Source: Pacificoceanicola sp049341065
Lineage (GTDB): Bacteria > Pseudomonadota > Alphaproteobacteria > Rhodobacterales > Rhodobacteraceae
NCBI RefSeq assembly: GCF_049341065.1
Contig: NZ_JBMPIX010000017.1
Location: 23,335 to 87,334 of the forward strand
DNA: 64,000 bases
Direction: 5' to 3'
The translations under genes were made by a program, and so were the position numbers. Of the stretch, positions 45,165 to 53,861 are shown piece after piece; the first letter of the stretch is position 1; every line of letters starts with the position of its first letter. The notes under the pieces were generated by a model. That model was not told the origin of the DNA and ran no database searches. It was given only the letters and a program-made list of their open reading frames with translations.

Positions 45165-45581
45165 ATGGAATTTACTCGTCGCGAAACGCTGGCACTCGGT
45201 GCTGGTGCTGCGCTGATGACCTTCCTTCCGTTCCGCGCGAATGCGGCAGTGGAGGATGTCATCAATGAATTCACCGGCGGTGCTGCCGTTGCCGAGGGCG
45301 GTGTCGATTTGGACGCCCCGGAAATCGCCGAAAACGGCAACACGGTTCCGATTTCCGTGGCATCCGAGGGGGCAACGGCCATCCTGCTGCTGGCAGCTGG
45401 CAACCCGACCCCGGGCGTGGCCAAGTTCACCTTTGGTCCTCTGGCGGCATCGCAGAGCGCATCGACCCGTATCCGCCTTGCCGGTACGCAGGACGTTATT
45501 GCGATCGCTCAACTGGCGGACGGCACGTTCGGCCGCGCTTCCAAGACCGTGAAGGTCACCATCGGCGGCTGCGGCGGCTAA
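45165..45581 (+). CDS. soxY: SoxY, sulfur-carrier protein
   Basis: A 138-residue carrier that covalently holds pathway intermediates. It has a Tat-type signal (TRRETLALGAGAALMTFLPFRANA) and ends VTIGGCGG, the GGCGG swinging arm with the carrier Cys at 136. TAAGGAGA precedes the ATG. Partner is SoxZ, encoded next. Confidence 0.97.
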   Translation: MEFTRRETLALGAGAALMTFLPFRANAAVEDVINEFTGGAAVAEGGVDLDAPEIAENGNTVPISVASEGATAILLLAAGNPTPGVAKFTFGPLAASQSASTRIRLAGTQDVIAIAQLADGTFGRASKTVKVTIGGCGG

Positions 45582-45600
45582 GTTAGAGGAGATTTGAACA

Positions 45601-45930
45601 ATGGCATCTGGTGTCAAACCCCGCGTCAAAGTCCCGAAAAAAGCTGCTGCTGGTGAGGCAATCACCATCAAGTCGCTGATTTCCCACAAAATGGAATCGG
45701 GTCAGCGCAAAGACGGCGACGGCAATATCATCCCTCGCTCGATCATCAATCGCTTTACCTGCGACTTCAACGGCCAGAACGTGATCGATATCACGCTCGA
45801 GCCTGCGATCTCGACCAACCCGTACTTCGAATTCGAGGCGACCGTTCCGGAAGCCGGTGAGTTCAAGTTCACTTGGTACGACGACGACGGCGACGTCTAT
45901 GAGTCGACCAATGCGGTTGCGGTTGGCTAA
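45601..45930 (+). CDS. soxZ: SoxZ, partner of SoxY
   Basis: A 109-residue protein with an immunoglobulin-like fold. Segments KSLISHKMESGQRKD and GEFKFTWYDDDGDVYE are typical. It has no signal peptide and is exported as a complex with SoxY through the Tat signal of the latter. 19 nt after soxY. Confidence 0.97.
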   Translation: MASGVKPRVKVPKKAAAGEAITIKSLISHKMESGQRKDGDGNIIPRSIINRFTCDFNGQNVIDITLEPAISTNPYFEFEATVPEAGEFKFTWYDDDGDVYESTNAVAVG

Positions 45931-45938
45931 TGGCAAAC

Positions 45939-45967
45939 ACCTGCTCTGCCATCTTGGCGGGGCAGGT
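45939..45967 (+). terminator. Intercistronic hairpin between soxZ and soxA
   Basis: ACCTGC and GCAGGT form an outer stem and CTGCC/GGCGG an inner one around ATCTT. There is no T run, so it may be an mRNA-stabilising or processing hairpin rather than a full terminator; it could raise SoxYZ over downstream proteins. Confidence 0.5.
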
Positions 45968-45990
45968 CGCCTAAAGGGAGGGAATATATA

Positions 45991-46836
45991 ATGAAATTCA
46001 AGGCACTGACGGCTGTTGTCGCTCTGCTAGCCGCCCCCATGGTCATGGCGGGTGGTGCTGATGACGATACGCTTGTCATCAACGGCGATCTTGAGATCGT
46101 GACCAAGACCACCGCGCCAGCGCATGCGGACAACCTGACCGAGATCATCTCGGGCTGGCACTTTCGCGACGATGGCACCCAGGCCATGGAGATGGACGAC
46201 TTTGACAACCCGGGCATGATCTTCGTCGATCAGGCACGCGACGTCTGGGCGACTGCCGAAGGCACCGAAGGCAAATCCTGCGCGGATTGCCACGGCGCCC
46301 CCGAGGACATGGCTGGCGTCAAGCCCGTCTATCCCAAATGGAACGAGGCCGCTGGCGAAGTCCGCACTCTGCAAATGCAGGTGAATGACTGTCGGACCAA
46401 CCGCATGGGCGCCGATGCCTGGAAATACGACAGCGGTGACGCCATCAATATGGAGGCACTTCTGGCCTCCGTGTCGCGTGGTCTGCCGGTGAACGTGGCC
46501 ATTGACGGCCCGGCAGCAGAGACTTGGGCCAAGGGTAAGGAAATGTACTATACCCGCTTTGGCCAGCTGGAACTTTCCTGTGCCAACTGCCACGAGCAGA
46601 ACTACGGCAACTATATCCGCGCCGACCACCTGTCGCAGGGGCAGATCAATGCTTTCCCGGCGTATCGCCTGAAAAACGCAAAACTGAACGGCATCCAAGA
46701 CCGCTTTAAGGGCTGCGTGCGCGACACCCGTGCAGAAACCTTCAGCCCCGGTTCGGACGAGTTCATCGCTCTGGAGCTTTACGTCGCTTCGCGCGGCAAC
46801 GGCCTGTCGGTCGAAGGCCCCTCGGTTCGGAACTGA
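45991..46836 (+). CDS. soxA: SoxA, dihaem cytochrome c of SoxXA
   Basis: A 281-residue periplasmic cytochrome with signal peptide ending VMA-GG. Two haem sites are present (C97-A-D-C100-H101 and C197-A-N-C200-H201), so it is the dihaem type. C242 in FKGCVRDTR is the likely catalytic, haem-ligating cysteine. With SoxX it links thiosulfate to SoxY. Confidence 0.96.
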   Translation: MKFKALTAVVALLAAPMVMAGGADDDTLVINGDLEIVTKTTAPAHADNLTEIISGWHFRDDGTQAMEMDDFDNPGMIFVDQARDVWATAEGTEGKSCADCHGAPEDMAGVKPVYPKWNEAAGEVRTLQMQVNDCRTNRMGADAWKYDSGDAINMEALLASVSRGLPVNVAIDGPAAETWAKGKEMYYTRFGQLELSCANCHEQNYGNYIRADHLSQGQINAFPAYRLKNAKLNGIQDRFKGCVRDTRAETFSPGSDEFIALELYVASRGNGLSVEGPSVRN

Positions 46837-46845
46837 ACCTAACCG

Positions 46846-46880
46846 AAACCCCGCGTCCTGCGAGGGGCGCGGGGTTTCTT
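46846..46880 (+). terminator. Terminator between soxA and soxB
   Basis: AAACCCCGCG (46846–46855) pairs perfectly with CGCGGGGTTT (46868–46877), followed by CTT. A 10-bp stem this strong inside the operon should cut transcription into soxB unless read-through or a second promoter exists. Confidence 0.7.
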
Positions 46881-46894
46881 CCACTTAACTTATT

Positions 46895-46912
46895 CACACA
46901 TGCGAATGTGTG
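46895..46912. promoter_or_regulatory. Perfect dyad upstream of soxB
   Basis: CACACAT-GCGA-ATGTGTG is a 7-bp inverted repeat, 30 bp before the soxB start and just after the terminator. It could be an operator or part of a second promoter for soxBCD. It shares ATTCAC with the soxX dyad when read from 46892. Confidence 0.45.
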
Positions 46913-46941
46913 TCGCGAGTGAGCAAAGAAAGACCCTCCCC

Positions 46942-48639
46942 ATGATCTCAAGACGCGATTTCCTGCAAGTGTCCATGGCGGCCTCGGCGATGGTCGGGGC
47001 CTCTGGATTTGGCAACTGGTCCCGGCTGGCCGCTCAGCAGAGCCTGACACAGGACCAGCTTCTGCAATTCGACACCTTCGGCAACGTGAGCCTCATTCAC
47101 ATCACCGACATTCATGCGCAGATCAAACCGATCTATTTCCGTGAACCGTCGATCAATATCGGCGTCGGCGGAAACAAGGGCGCCGTACCGCATGTGACCG
47201 GCGCTGATTTCCGCAAACTATACGGCATCGACGATGGCAGCCCGTCGCATTACGCGCTGTCCTCGGGCGATTTCTCGGCCTTGGCGCAGGCTTATGGCAA
47301 AGTCGGGGGACTGGACCGCGTCGCCACTGTGATCAACTCGATCCGTGCCGATCGCCCCGATGCGCTTTTGCTGGATGGCGGCGACACCTGGCATGGCTCT
47401 ATGACTTGCTACAAGACCGAAGGCCAGGACATGGTCAACGTCATGAATGCGCTCAAGCCTGATGCGATGACCTTCCATTGGGAGTTTACGCTTGGCAGCG
47501 ACCGCGTGGCCGAGATCGTTCAAAATCTGCCCTTCGCCGCGCTGGGCCAGAACATCTTTGACGCCGAATGGGACGAACCTGCCGAGCTGTTCCCGCCATA
47601 TAAATTCTTTGAGCGTGGCGGCGTGAAAATCGCGGTGATTGGTCAGGCCTTCCCCTATATGCCCATCGCCAACCCGCGCTGGATGTTCCCGGAATACTCG
47701 TTTGGCATCCGCGACGAAAACATGCAGGCCATGGTGGATGAAGTCCGCGCGGCGGGCGCCGAACTGGTGGTTTGTCTGTCGCACAACGGTTTTGACGTGG
47801 ACAAGCAGATGGCCACCAAGGTCACCGGCATTGACGTCATCCTGTCGGGCCACACCCATGACGCGCTGCCCGAGCCCGTCTTGGTGGGCGAGACGATCAT
47901 CGTTGCATCGGGCTCGAACGGCAAATTTGTCAGCCGCGTCGATCTGGATGTGCGCGACGGTCGGATGATGGGTTTCCGCCACAAGCTGATCCCGATTTTC
48001 TCGGATGTCATCACACCCGACGCCGAGGTCACCAAGGTGATCGACGAGCAGCGCGCGCCCTTCAAGGAAGAACTGGAAGAGGTGATCGGCCAGACCGATA
48101 CGCTGCTGTATCGCCGCGGCAACTTCAACGGCAGCTGGGATGACCTGATCTGCGACGCCCTGATTTCCGAACGCGAGGCGGACATCGCGATGTCGCCCGG
48201 CGTGCGTTGGGGCCCGAGCCTGATCCCCGGCGATAACATCACCCGCGAGGACATCTGGAACGTCACCTCAATGACCTACGGTGAGGCTTACCGCTCGGAA
48301 ATGACGGGCGAATTCATCAAGGTGATCCTTGAGGACGTGGCCGACAACATCTTTAACCCGGACCCCTATTACCAACAGGGCGGCGACATGGTGCGCATCG
48401 GGGGTATGGCTTATCGCTGTGATGTGTCCAAGCCACAAGGCGAGCGCATCAGTGACATGACGCTGCTCAAGACGGGCGAAGCAATCGATCCGGCCAAGAC
48501 CTACATGGTCGCGGGCTGGGCATCCGTGAACGAGGGCACCGAGGGGCCGCAGATTTGGGACGTGGTGGAAAGCCACATCCGCAAGCTGGGGACCGTCACA
48601 CTGGAGCCCAACAATTCGGTCGAGGTGGTGGGCATCTGA
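46942..48639 (+). CDS. soxB: SoxB, sulfate thiohydrolase
   Basis: A 565-residue periplasmic metallohydrolase that releases sulfate from SoxY-bound intermediates, using two manganese ions. It has Tat signal SRRDFLQVSMAASAMVG. Metal-binding motifs ITDIHAQI, LDGGDTWHGS, VCLSHNGFDVDK and LSGHTHDALPEP are visible. Start 46942 gives the Tat signal directly. Confidence 0.96.
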   Translation: MISRRDFLQVSMAASAMVGASGFGNWSRLAAQQSLTQDQLLQFDTFGNVSLIHITDIHAQIKPIYFREPSINIGVGGNKGAVPHVTGADFRKLYGIDDGSPSHYALSSGDFSALAQAYGKVGGLDRVATVINSIRADRPDALLLDGGDTWHGSMTCYKTEGQDMVNVMNALKPDAMTFHWEFTLGSDRVAEIVQNLPFAALGQNIFDAEWDEPAELFPPYKFFERGGVKIAVIGQAFPYMPIANPRWMFPEYSFGIRDENMQAMVDEVRAAGAELVVCLSHNGFDVDKQMATKVTGIDVILSGHTHDALPEPVLVGETIIVASGSNGKFVSRVDLDVRDGRMMGFRHKLIPIFSDVITPDAEVTKVIDEQRAPFKEELEEVIGQTDTLLYRRGNFNGSWDDLICDALISEREADIAMSPGVRWGPSLIPGDNITREDIWNVTSMTYGEAYRSEMTGEFIKVILEDVADNIFNPDPYYQQGGDMVRIGGMAYRCDVSKPQGERISDMTLLKTGEAIDPAKTYMVAGWASVNEGTEGPQIWDVVESHIRKLGTVTLEPNNSVEVVGI

Positions 48640-48668
48640 GGCCCGCCTGCTTGGAAGGAGAGAAAACG

Positions 48669-49946
48669 ATGACCACTGAGAACAAAGGCCCTTCGCGCCG
48701 CAAGTTCCTGACCAGCGCTGCGGCTCTGGGGGCAGGGACGGTTGCGGCCACGGCTGCACGGGCCGCTGGCCCGGACCCGCTGATCACCGAGGTGCAGCCT
48801 TGGGCCAACGGCTTTGGCGACGGCGTTGACGCCACGCCTTACGGCCTGCCGATCAAATTCGAAGACGATGTGATCCGCCGTAACGTGGAATGGCTGACCG
48901 CCGACACGATTTCTTCGATCAACTTCACGCCGATCCACGCGCTGGATGGCACGATCACCCCGCAGGGTTGCGCGTTCGAGCGTCACCACTCGGGCGCGAT
49001 TGAGCTGGCGAAAAGCGACTATCGCCTGATGATCAACGGTCTTGTCGATAAGCCGCTGATCTTCTCGTACGAAGATCTGGAACGGTTCCCGCGCGAAAAT
49101 CACACCTATTTCCTAGAATGCGCGGCCAACACCGGCATGGAGTGGGCGGGCGCACAGCTGAACGGCGCGCAGTTTACTCACGGCATGATCCACAACATGG
49201 AATACACTGGCGTGCCGCTGCGCACCATTCTGGCCGAGGCCGGTCTGGATGCAGCGGGGGATCTCAAGGACAAGTGGGTTTATGTCGAGGGCGCGGATGC
49301 CTCTTCGAACGGCCGCTCGATCCCGATGGAAAAGGCGATGGACGATGTGCTGGTGGCCTTCAAGGCCAACGGCGAAGCGCTGCGCAAGGAACATGGCTAC
49401 CCGGTCCGCCTTGTGGTTCCCGGTTGGGAAGGCAACATGTGGGTCAAGTGGTTGCGCCGCGTCGAGGTCATGGATGGCCCCGTCGAGTCGCGCGAAGAAA
49501 CCTCCAAGTACACCGACACGTTGGCCGATGGCACATCGCGCAAGTGGACCTGGGTCATGGACGCCAAGTCGGTTGTCACTTCGCCCAGCCCTCAGGCCCC
49601 CATCACGCACGGCCACGGCCCGCTGGTCATCACCGGCATGGCATGGTCCGGTCACGGCAAGATCACCCGGGTCGACGTGTCGAAAGATGGCGGCATGACA
49701 TGGGAAACCGCGCGCCTTGCCAACGCAGGCGAAGACAAGGCCCTGACCCGCTTCTATCTGGACACAACCTGGAACGGCGAAGAGATGCTGCTCCAGTCGC
49801 GTGCCATGGATGAAACGGGCTACGTTCAGCCGACCAAGGCTCAGCTGCGCGACGTGCGCGGGCTGAACTCGATCTATCATAACAACTGTATCCAGACCTG
49901 GCACGTGAAGGCCAATGGGGAGGCAGAAAATGTCGAAGTCTCTTAA
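48669..49946 (+). CDS. soxC: SoxC, molybdenum sulfur dehydrogenase subunit
   Basis: A 425-residue sulfite-oxidase-family protein with a Tat signal (SRRKFLTSAAALGAGTVAATAARA). The molybdenum-ligating Cys is C151 in FLECAANTGMEW. With SoxD it oxidises the outer sulfur of SoxY-bound sulfane. Start 48669 was chosen over an open frame from 48555 that overlaps soxB. The end overlaps soxD by 17 nt. Confidence 0.96.
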   Translation: MTTENKGPSRRKFLTSAAALGAGTVAATAARAAGPDPLITEVQPWANGFGDGVDATPYGLPIKFEDDVIRRNVEWLTADTISSINFTPIHALDGTITPQGCAFERHHSGAIELAKSDYRLMINGLVDKPLIFSYEDLERFPRENHTYFLECAANTGMEWAGAQLNGAQFTHGMIHNMEYTGVPLRTILAEAGLDAAGDLKDKWVYVEGADASSNGRSIPMEKAMDDVLVAFKANGEALRKEHGYPVRLVVPGWEGNMWVKWLRRVEVMDGPVESREETSKYTDTLADGTSRKWTWVMDAKSVVTSPSPQAPITHGHGPLVITGMAWSGHGKITRVDVSKDGGMTWETARLANAGEDKALTRFYLDTTWNGEEMLLQSRAMDETGYVQPTKAQLRDVRGLNSIYHNNCIQTWHVKANGEAENVEVS

Positions 49947-51162
49947 ACTCTTTGGCGGCACCGCGATTGGCCTGCTGGCGCTTGGCACAGCCGCCTTCAA
50001 TTTCGCGGACCGCAGCATCGCGCCCTTCCCGGAAAATCCGCGCACCCTTGCGGCGCTTCCGGCACCAATCCCCGAGCCCGAGGCCCCGGTGCAGGCGGCA
50101 GAAACGGCTTCGGCGGACGGCCTTGTGGTCTCTGCAGCCTATGCGGACGAGGCCAGCACTGGCACGCGTTTCGGTCTTGGCCGCGAAGCCTTGCCCGAAG
50201 AGGTCGCCGCGTGGAACGTGGATGTCAGCCCTGATGGCACAGGCCTGCCCGACGGGTCAGGCACGGCCGCAGAGGGTGAGCCGATCTTCGAGGAAAACTG
50301 TGCTGTGTGCCACGGCTCATTTGCCGAGGGGGTTGATAACTGGCCCAAACTGGCGGGCGGCGACGGCACCCTTGCGGACGATGATCCGCTCAAGACCGTC
50401 GGGTCCTACTGGCCTTATCTTTCTACGGTGTGGGACTATGTTCACCGCTCCATGCCCTTTGGCAATGCGCAGACCCTTTCGAATGATGAGGTCTATGCGA
50501 TCGTGGCCTATATCCTCTACTCCAATGACATCATCGACGATGAGTTCGAGCTGTCTAAAGAGACTTGGGATCAGGTAGAGATGGCAAATGCGGACGGCTT
50601 TATCGTCGATGACCGGGCTCAGACCGAGTATCCGATCTGGAGCACAGAGCCTTGCATGGAAAATTGCAAGGACAGCGTCGAGATCACGATGCGCGCGACG
50701 GTTCTGGACGTGACCCCGGAAGAAGAAGGTGGAGACACCGCCGCCGCCCCGGTCGAGACACCTGAGCCAGCGCCGGTGGAAGACACAGCGGCAGCGCCGG
50801 TCGAAGAGCCTGTCGAGGCTCCGGCAGAAATGGCCGTTGCCGCGCTGGACGCCGATCTGGTGGCCGCTGGCGAGAACGTCTTCAAAAAGTGCAAGGCCTG
50901 CCACCAGGTGGGTGAAGGCGCGAAGAACCGGACTGGCCCTGTTCTGAACGGCGTGTTTGGCCGAGAAATCGGCGGTGTTGAGGGCTTCAGGTACTCGGGA
51001 ACCATGGCCGAGATGGGCGGCGTCTGGGACGAAGAAAGCCTGCACGCTTTCCTGTCCAACCCGCGCGATTACGTGAAGGGCACCAAGATGTCCTTTGCGG
51101 GCCTCAAGAAGGACGAGGATTTGGCTGCGATTACGGAATTCCTGAAATCCGTATCTCAGTGA
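49930..51162 (+). CDS. soxD: SoxD, dihaem cytochrome c of sulfur dehydrogenase
   Basis: A 410-residue protein with one N-terminal membrane or signal segment, a cytochrome domain with C124-A-V-C127-H128, a Pro/Ala/Glu-rich linker (about 265–305) and a second cytochrome domain with C321-K-A-C324-H325. It is the dihaem form, as in Paracoccus. It takes electrons from SoxC. A terminator follows; soxE and soxF are not downstream. Confidence 0.95.
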   Translation: MSKSLKLFGGTAIGLLALGTAAFNFADRSIAPFPENPRTLAALPAPIPEPEAPVQAAETASADGLVVSAAYADEASTGTRFGLGREALPEEVAAWNVDVSPDGTGLPDGSGTAAEGEPIFEENCAVCHGSFAEGVDNWPKLAGGDGTLADDDPLKTVGSYWPYLSTVWDYVHRSMPFGNAQTLSNDEVYAIVAYILYSNDIIDDEFELSKETWDQVEMANADGFIVDDRAQTEYPIWSTEPCMENCKDSVEITMRATVLDVTPEEEGGDTAAAPVETPEPAPVEDTAAAPVEEPVEAPAEMAVAALDADLVAAGENVFKKCKACHQVGEGAKNRTGPVLNGVFGREIGGVEGFRYSGTMAEMGGVWDEESLHAFLSNPRDYVKGTKMSFAGLKKDEDLAAITEFLKSVSQ

Positions 51163-51256
51163 TCAGATGAAAACAGGCGCTGGCCCTTTGGGGCTCTGGC
51201 CTGCTAGCGGGTCGACCTGATCGCTTTCCTGAAGCGATCCAGATGGGATCAAGTTT

Positions 51257-51286
51257 AACCCGGCGCAGGAAACCGCGCCGGGTTTT
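51257..51286 (+). terminator. Terminator at the end of the sox operon
   Basis: AACCCGGCGC (51257–51266) pairs perfectly with GCGCCGGGTT (51275–51284), followed by TT. 95 bp after the soxD stop. Confidence 0.85.
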
Positions 51287-51527
51287 GTCGTATTGAGCCG
51301 TCAGCACCGATGCGATTGTCCGCCGGCGAATTTCAAAACCCTCACCATCGGTGCGCCCGAACGCCTATGTGGTCGGGTATTCCGGAATTGTTATCAATTG
51401 CCAGTCGGTTGAAGATGAAGCCGAGGCTGGGTGGCCTCGCGCCGTGGGGAAATTTTGCCCAATGGATCGCATCATTTTCATGGCGGGGATTTTCATCCCG
51501 CCCGCCAAAGCAACAGTGAGATAACCA

Positions 51528-51605
51528 ATGTCTTTCAGGATTCGAATCGTCATCTTGGGAACCATGCTGGCACTGGCGGCGGGCTTTGGACTTCTGCCGA
51601 CCTAG
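51528..51605 (+). CDS. Possible 25-residue membrane peptide
   Basis: Reads MSFRIRIVILGTMLALAAGFGLLPT and stop: two arginines followed by one hydrophobic stretch long enough to span a membrane. There is only a weak ribosome site (GTGAGAT). It sits 128 bp before the cation transporter gene. Could be chance; conservation would decide. Confidence 0.25.
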   Translation: MSFRIRIVILGTMLALAAGFGLLPT

Positions 51606-51732
51606 CGGGCGGCCGTGAAATTCAGCCGCAACTTGCGGGCAGGTTGCTGAACTTTTTAGGCCCGCGACAAATGGCGGAGCGGATCAAAGGCTTGGTCTTG
51701 ACCTTTGGGTGCGGCTCAGGCCCACTCCGGCC

Positions 51733-52650
51733 ATGCCCCATGATCATCACCATCACCACATCGATCCCGAGGCCGGCGATCGCCGCGTTGCTGCTGCCGT
51801 AGGCGTTAACCTTTTGCTGACCGTCGCGCAGGTCATTGGCGGGATTGTCTCCGGCAGTCTCGCGATGATCGCCGATGCGCTGCACAATTTCAGCGATGCG
51901 ATCAGCCTGATCATCGCGTTCTGGGCTCGCAAGATTGCGCGACGCCCGGCGGATGCGGCGATGACTTTCGGCTATGGCCGGGCCGAGGTTGTGGCCGCGC
52001 TGGTCAATTTGACGACACTCATCGTGATCGGGATTTACCTTGTTTACGAGGCGGTTATGCGGTTCCTGGCGCCAGAGCCGGTGGCCGGTTGGCTGGTTGT
52101 CATTATCGCAGGCGTGGCGCTTGTGGTTGATCTGGTGACTGCCGCTTTGACCTATTCGATGTCCAAAAACAGCGTGAATATCCGCGCGGCGTTTCTACAT
52201 AATGTGGCCGATGCGATGGGCTCGGTTGCGGTGATTGGGGCGGGGACTCTTATCTTGCTGTTCGGCTGGACCTGGGTGGACCCGGCAGTGACGCTCTTGA
52301 TTGCCGGATATATCCTGTGGATGGCCTTTTCCGAGATTGGCGGCGTGGTGCGCATCCTGATGTTGGGCAGTCCGCCGAAGCTGGCGCCAGAGGCGGTGAT
52401 CCAAACGGCCGAAGCGGTCGAGGGCGTGCAGGACATGCATCACGCTCATCTGTGGCAGATGGATGAACACCACAGCTCGCTCGAGGCGCATCTGGTGATC
52501 GAAGCCGGGTCCTGGGGGCAAGCGGATGCCATCAAGAATGCGGTCAAGCAGCGCCTGTCCGACCAGCACGGGCTGCACCATGTCACGTTGGAACTGGAGT
52601 GCGCCGCGCATATCTGCACCGAGGCGCAGCGGATCGGTCATGGCACTTAG
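51733..52650 (+). CDS. Cation diffusion facilitator family transporter
   Basis: A 305-residue metal–proton antiporter of the CDF family, six membrane segments. His-rich start (PHDHHHHHIDPE), metal site DALHNFSDAISL (H and D of HxxxD), matching HNVADAMGS later, and a cytoplasmic C-terminal domain with HHAHLWQMDEHHSSLEAH. It probably exports zinc, possibly cobalt, cadmium or other divalent ions. Start 51733 was preferred to 51709. Confidence 0.93.
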   Translation: MPHDHHHHHIDPEAGDRRVAAAVGVNLLLTVAQVIGGIVSGSLAMIADALHNFSDAISLIIAFWARKIARRPADAAMTFGYGRAEVVAALVNLTTLIVIGIYLVYEAVMRFLAPEPVAGWLVVIIAGVALVVDLVTAALTYSMSKNSVNIRAAFLHNVADAMGSVAVIGAGTLILLFGWTWVDPAVTLLIAGYILWMAFSEIGGVVRILMLGSPPKLAPEAVIQTAEAVEGVQDMHHAHLWQMDEHHSSLEAHLVIEAGSWGQADAIKNAVKQRLSDQHGLHHVTLELECAAHICTEAQRIGHGT

Positions 52651-53861
52651 GCCGCGCGCAAGCCCCGTAAATCCCCGAGTAGCGAGGGTATCTTTTCCTT
52701 GAATTTGAAAAAGCCCGCGGTGGCGTGGGGCCAGGCGTTCAGGTCATGGGCGCGAATGGGGCGGATCACAGGTATCCCTTTGATACTGTTCAGAACTGTC
52801 GCATTGGGGCCAACCGGCGCGTAAGGTGTCACGATCTGCTGTGCGCCGATGTCTCGCGCCCATTTTTCCAAAGCTTCTGCGTCATTCAGGCCATGGGTCA
52901 CAGGCCCCAGTTGATCCTTGCTGCGGGTGCAGGAATCCTCGACTCCGGCGCGCTTCCAAGCGATCACATGCGGTGCCGGGGCCAAGGGTGACAGATCTTC
53001 GGGACGGCTGAGCGTCGCGGTGGCTATGGGGGCAAACCCTTGCCGCCAAAGCCACGATGGCGACAGGTCGTCGTCGTGCAGGATCAGGACCGTTGGCAGC
53101 GATGGATCAAAATCCGACTGCGCCGGTGGGGAGTGGCGCGGCGGATGCGGCGCCGCATTCGGGGCAGGGGCTTCGGGCGCTAATTCGGACGCAGACGGCG
53201 CAAAACGCCCTTCGGTATATTTCTCAATGTTAGTGGCGCGCGCCAGATAGGTTTTGCCTTGCGTTTGCCGCCCCGCCACCCAGCGCCATGACAAGGTGTT
53301 CGAGGCCGGATCGCCGTCAAGCAGGTGCCGCAGGAAAAAGTCAGCGCCCAACTCCCAAGGAAGGCGCAGAGTGAATATCCAGATCGAGGCAAACCACATA
53401 CGGGCATGGTTGTGCAAATAACCGGTCAGCGTCAGTTCCTGTGCCCAGGCATCGAAACAGGCGATCCCGGTATCGCCTTTGCAGGCTGCCTCCCAGCCCG
53501 CGCGCAACCCTGACTGGGTCGACACCTCGTCCAATCGTTGGCGCAGGGCGCTTTGATAGGCGGTCCAGACGCCGGGCCGCATTTCAAGCCAGCCTTTCCA
53601 GTAAGTTCGCCAAAAGACTTCTTGCACGAATTTTTCAGCGGACTTTGCAGAATGTCGTGCAAGGACGGCAGCTAAAACTTCATCTTCCGTCATGACGCGA
53701 TGCCGCAGATAGGGCGACAGTGTCGAAACGTACTGATGTTGTCCGATCCCGAGATCAAAATTACGCCGCGCTGCATAGTCGCGCCCGGCCGAAGGGGCAA
53801 AATCGGCCAATCTGGCCAGTCCGGCAAGCCGGGTTGGCGGAAAATCATTCAGCGGTCGCAT
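52647..53861 (-). CDS. Photolyase/cryptochrome-like flavoprotein with reversed domain order
   Basis: A 404-residue protein starting MRPLNDFPPTRLAG. The N-terminal half is the helical FAD-binding domain of photolyases (YVSTLSPYLRHRVMTEDEV, VQEVFWRTYWKGWLE, LHNHARMWFASIWIFTL, WRWVAGRQTQGKTYLA). The usual N-terminal alpha/beta antenna domain is missing, but a Rossmann-like part follows at the C-terminus (PTVLILHDDDLSPSWLWRQ onward, with QIVTPYAPVGPN). The frame is open to 54743, but that part is antisense to clpP and I consider it non-coding. Whether it repairs DNA or senses light is unknown. Confidence 0.8.
   Translation of the reverse strand: MRPLNDFPPTRLAGLARLADFAPSAGRDYAARRNFDLGIGQHQYVSTLSPYLRHRVMTEDEVLAAVLARHSAKSAEKFVQEVFWRTYWKGWLEMRPGVWTAYQSALRQRLDEVSTQSGLRAGWEAACKGDTGIACFDAWAQELTLTGYLHNHARMWFASIWIFTLRLPWELGADFFLRHLLDGDPASNTLSWRWVAGRQTQGKTYLARATNIEKYTEGRFAPSASELAPEAPAPNAAPHPPRHSPPAQSDFDPSLPTVLILHDDDLSPSWLWRQGFAPIATATLSRPEDLSPLAPAPHVIAWKRAGVEDSCTRSKDQLGPVTHGLNDAEALEKWARDIGAQQIVTPYAPVGPNATVLNSIKGIPVIRPIRAHDLNAWPHATAGFFKFKEKIPSLLGDLRGLRAA

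Larger units (their letters stand above)
51163..51732. other. 570-bp region between soxD and the cation transporter gene
   Basis: Contains the soxD terminator, a G+C hairpin (51482–51502, GGCGGGGA and TCCCGCC) and a possible 25-codon membrane peptide (51528–51605). Longer frames on either strand look non-coding. Confidence 0.5.

Noticed and set aside
51460..51482. Fur/Mur-like box (GCATCATTTTCATGG) before the CDF gene
   Set aside because: Only part of the consensus matches, and it is not symmetric.
51310..51565. Frames on both strands between soxD and the CDF gene (69 and 66 codons)
   Set aside because: No ribosome site, domain or plausible composition.
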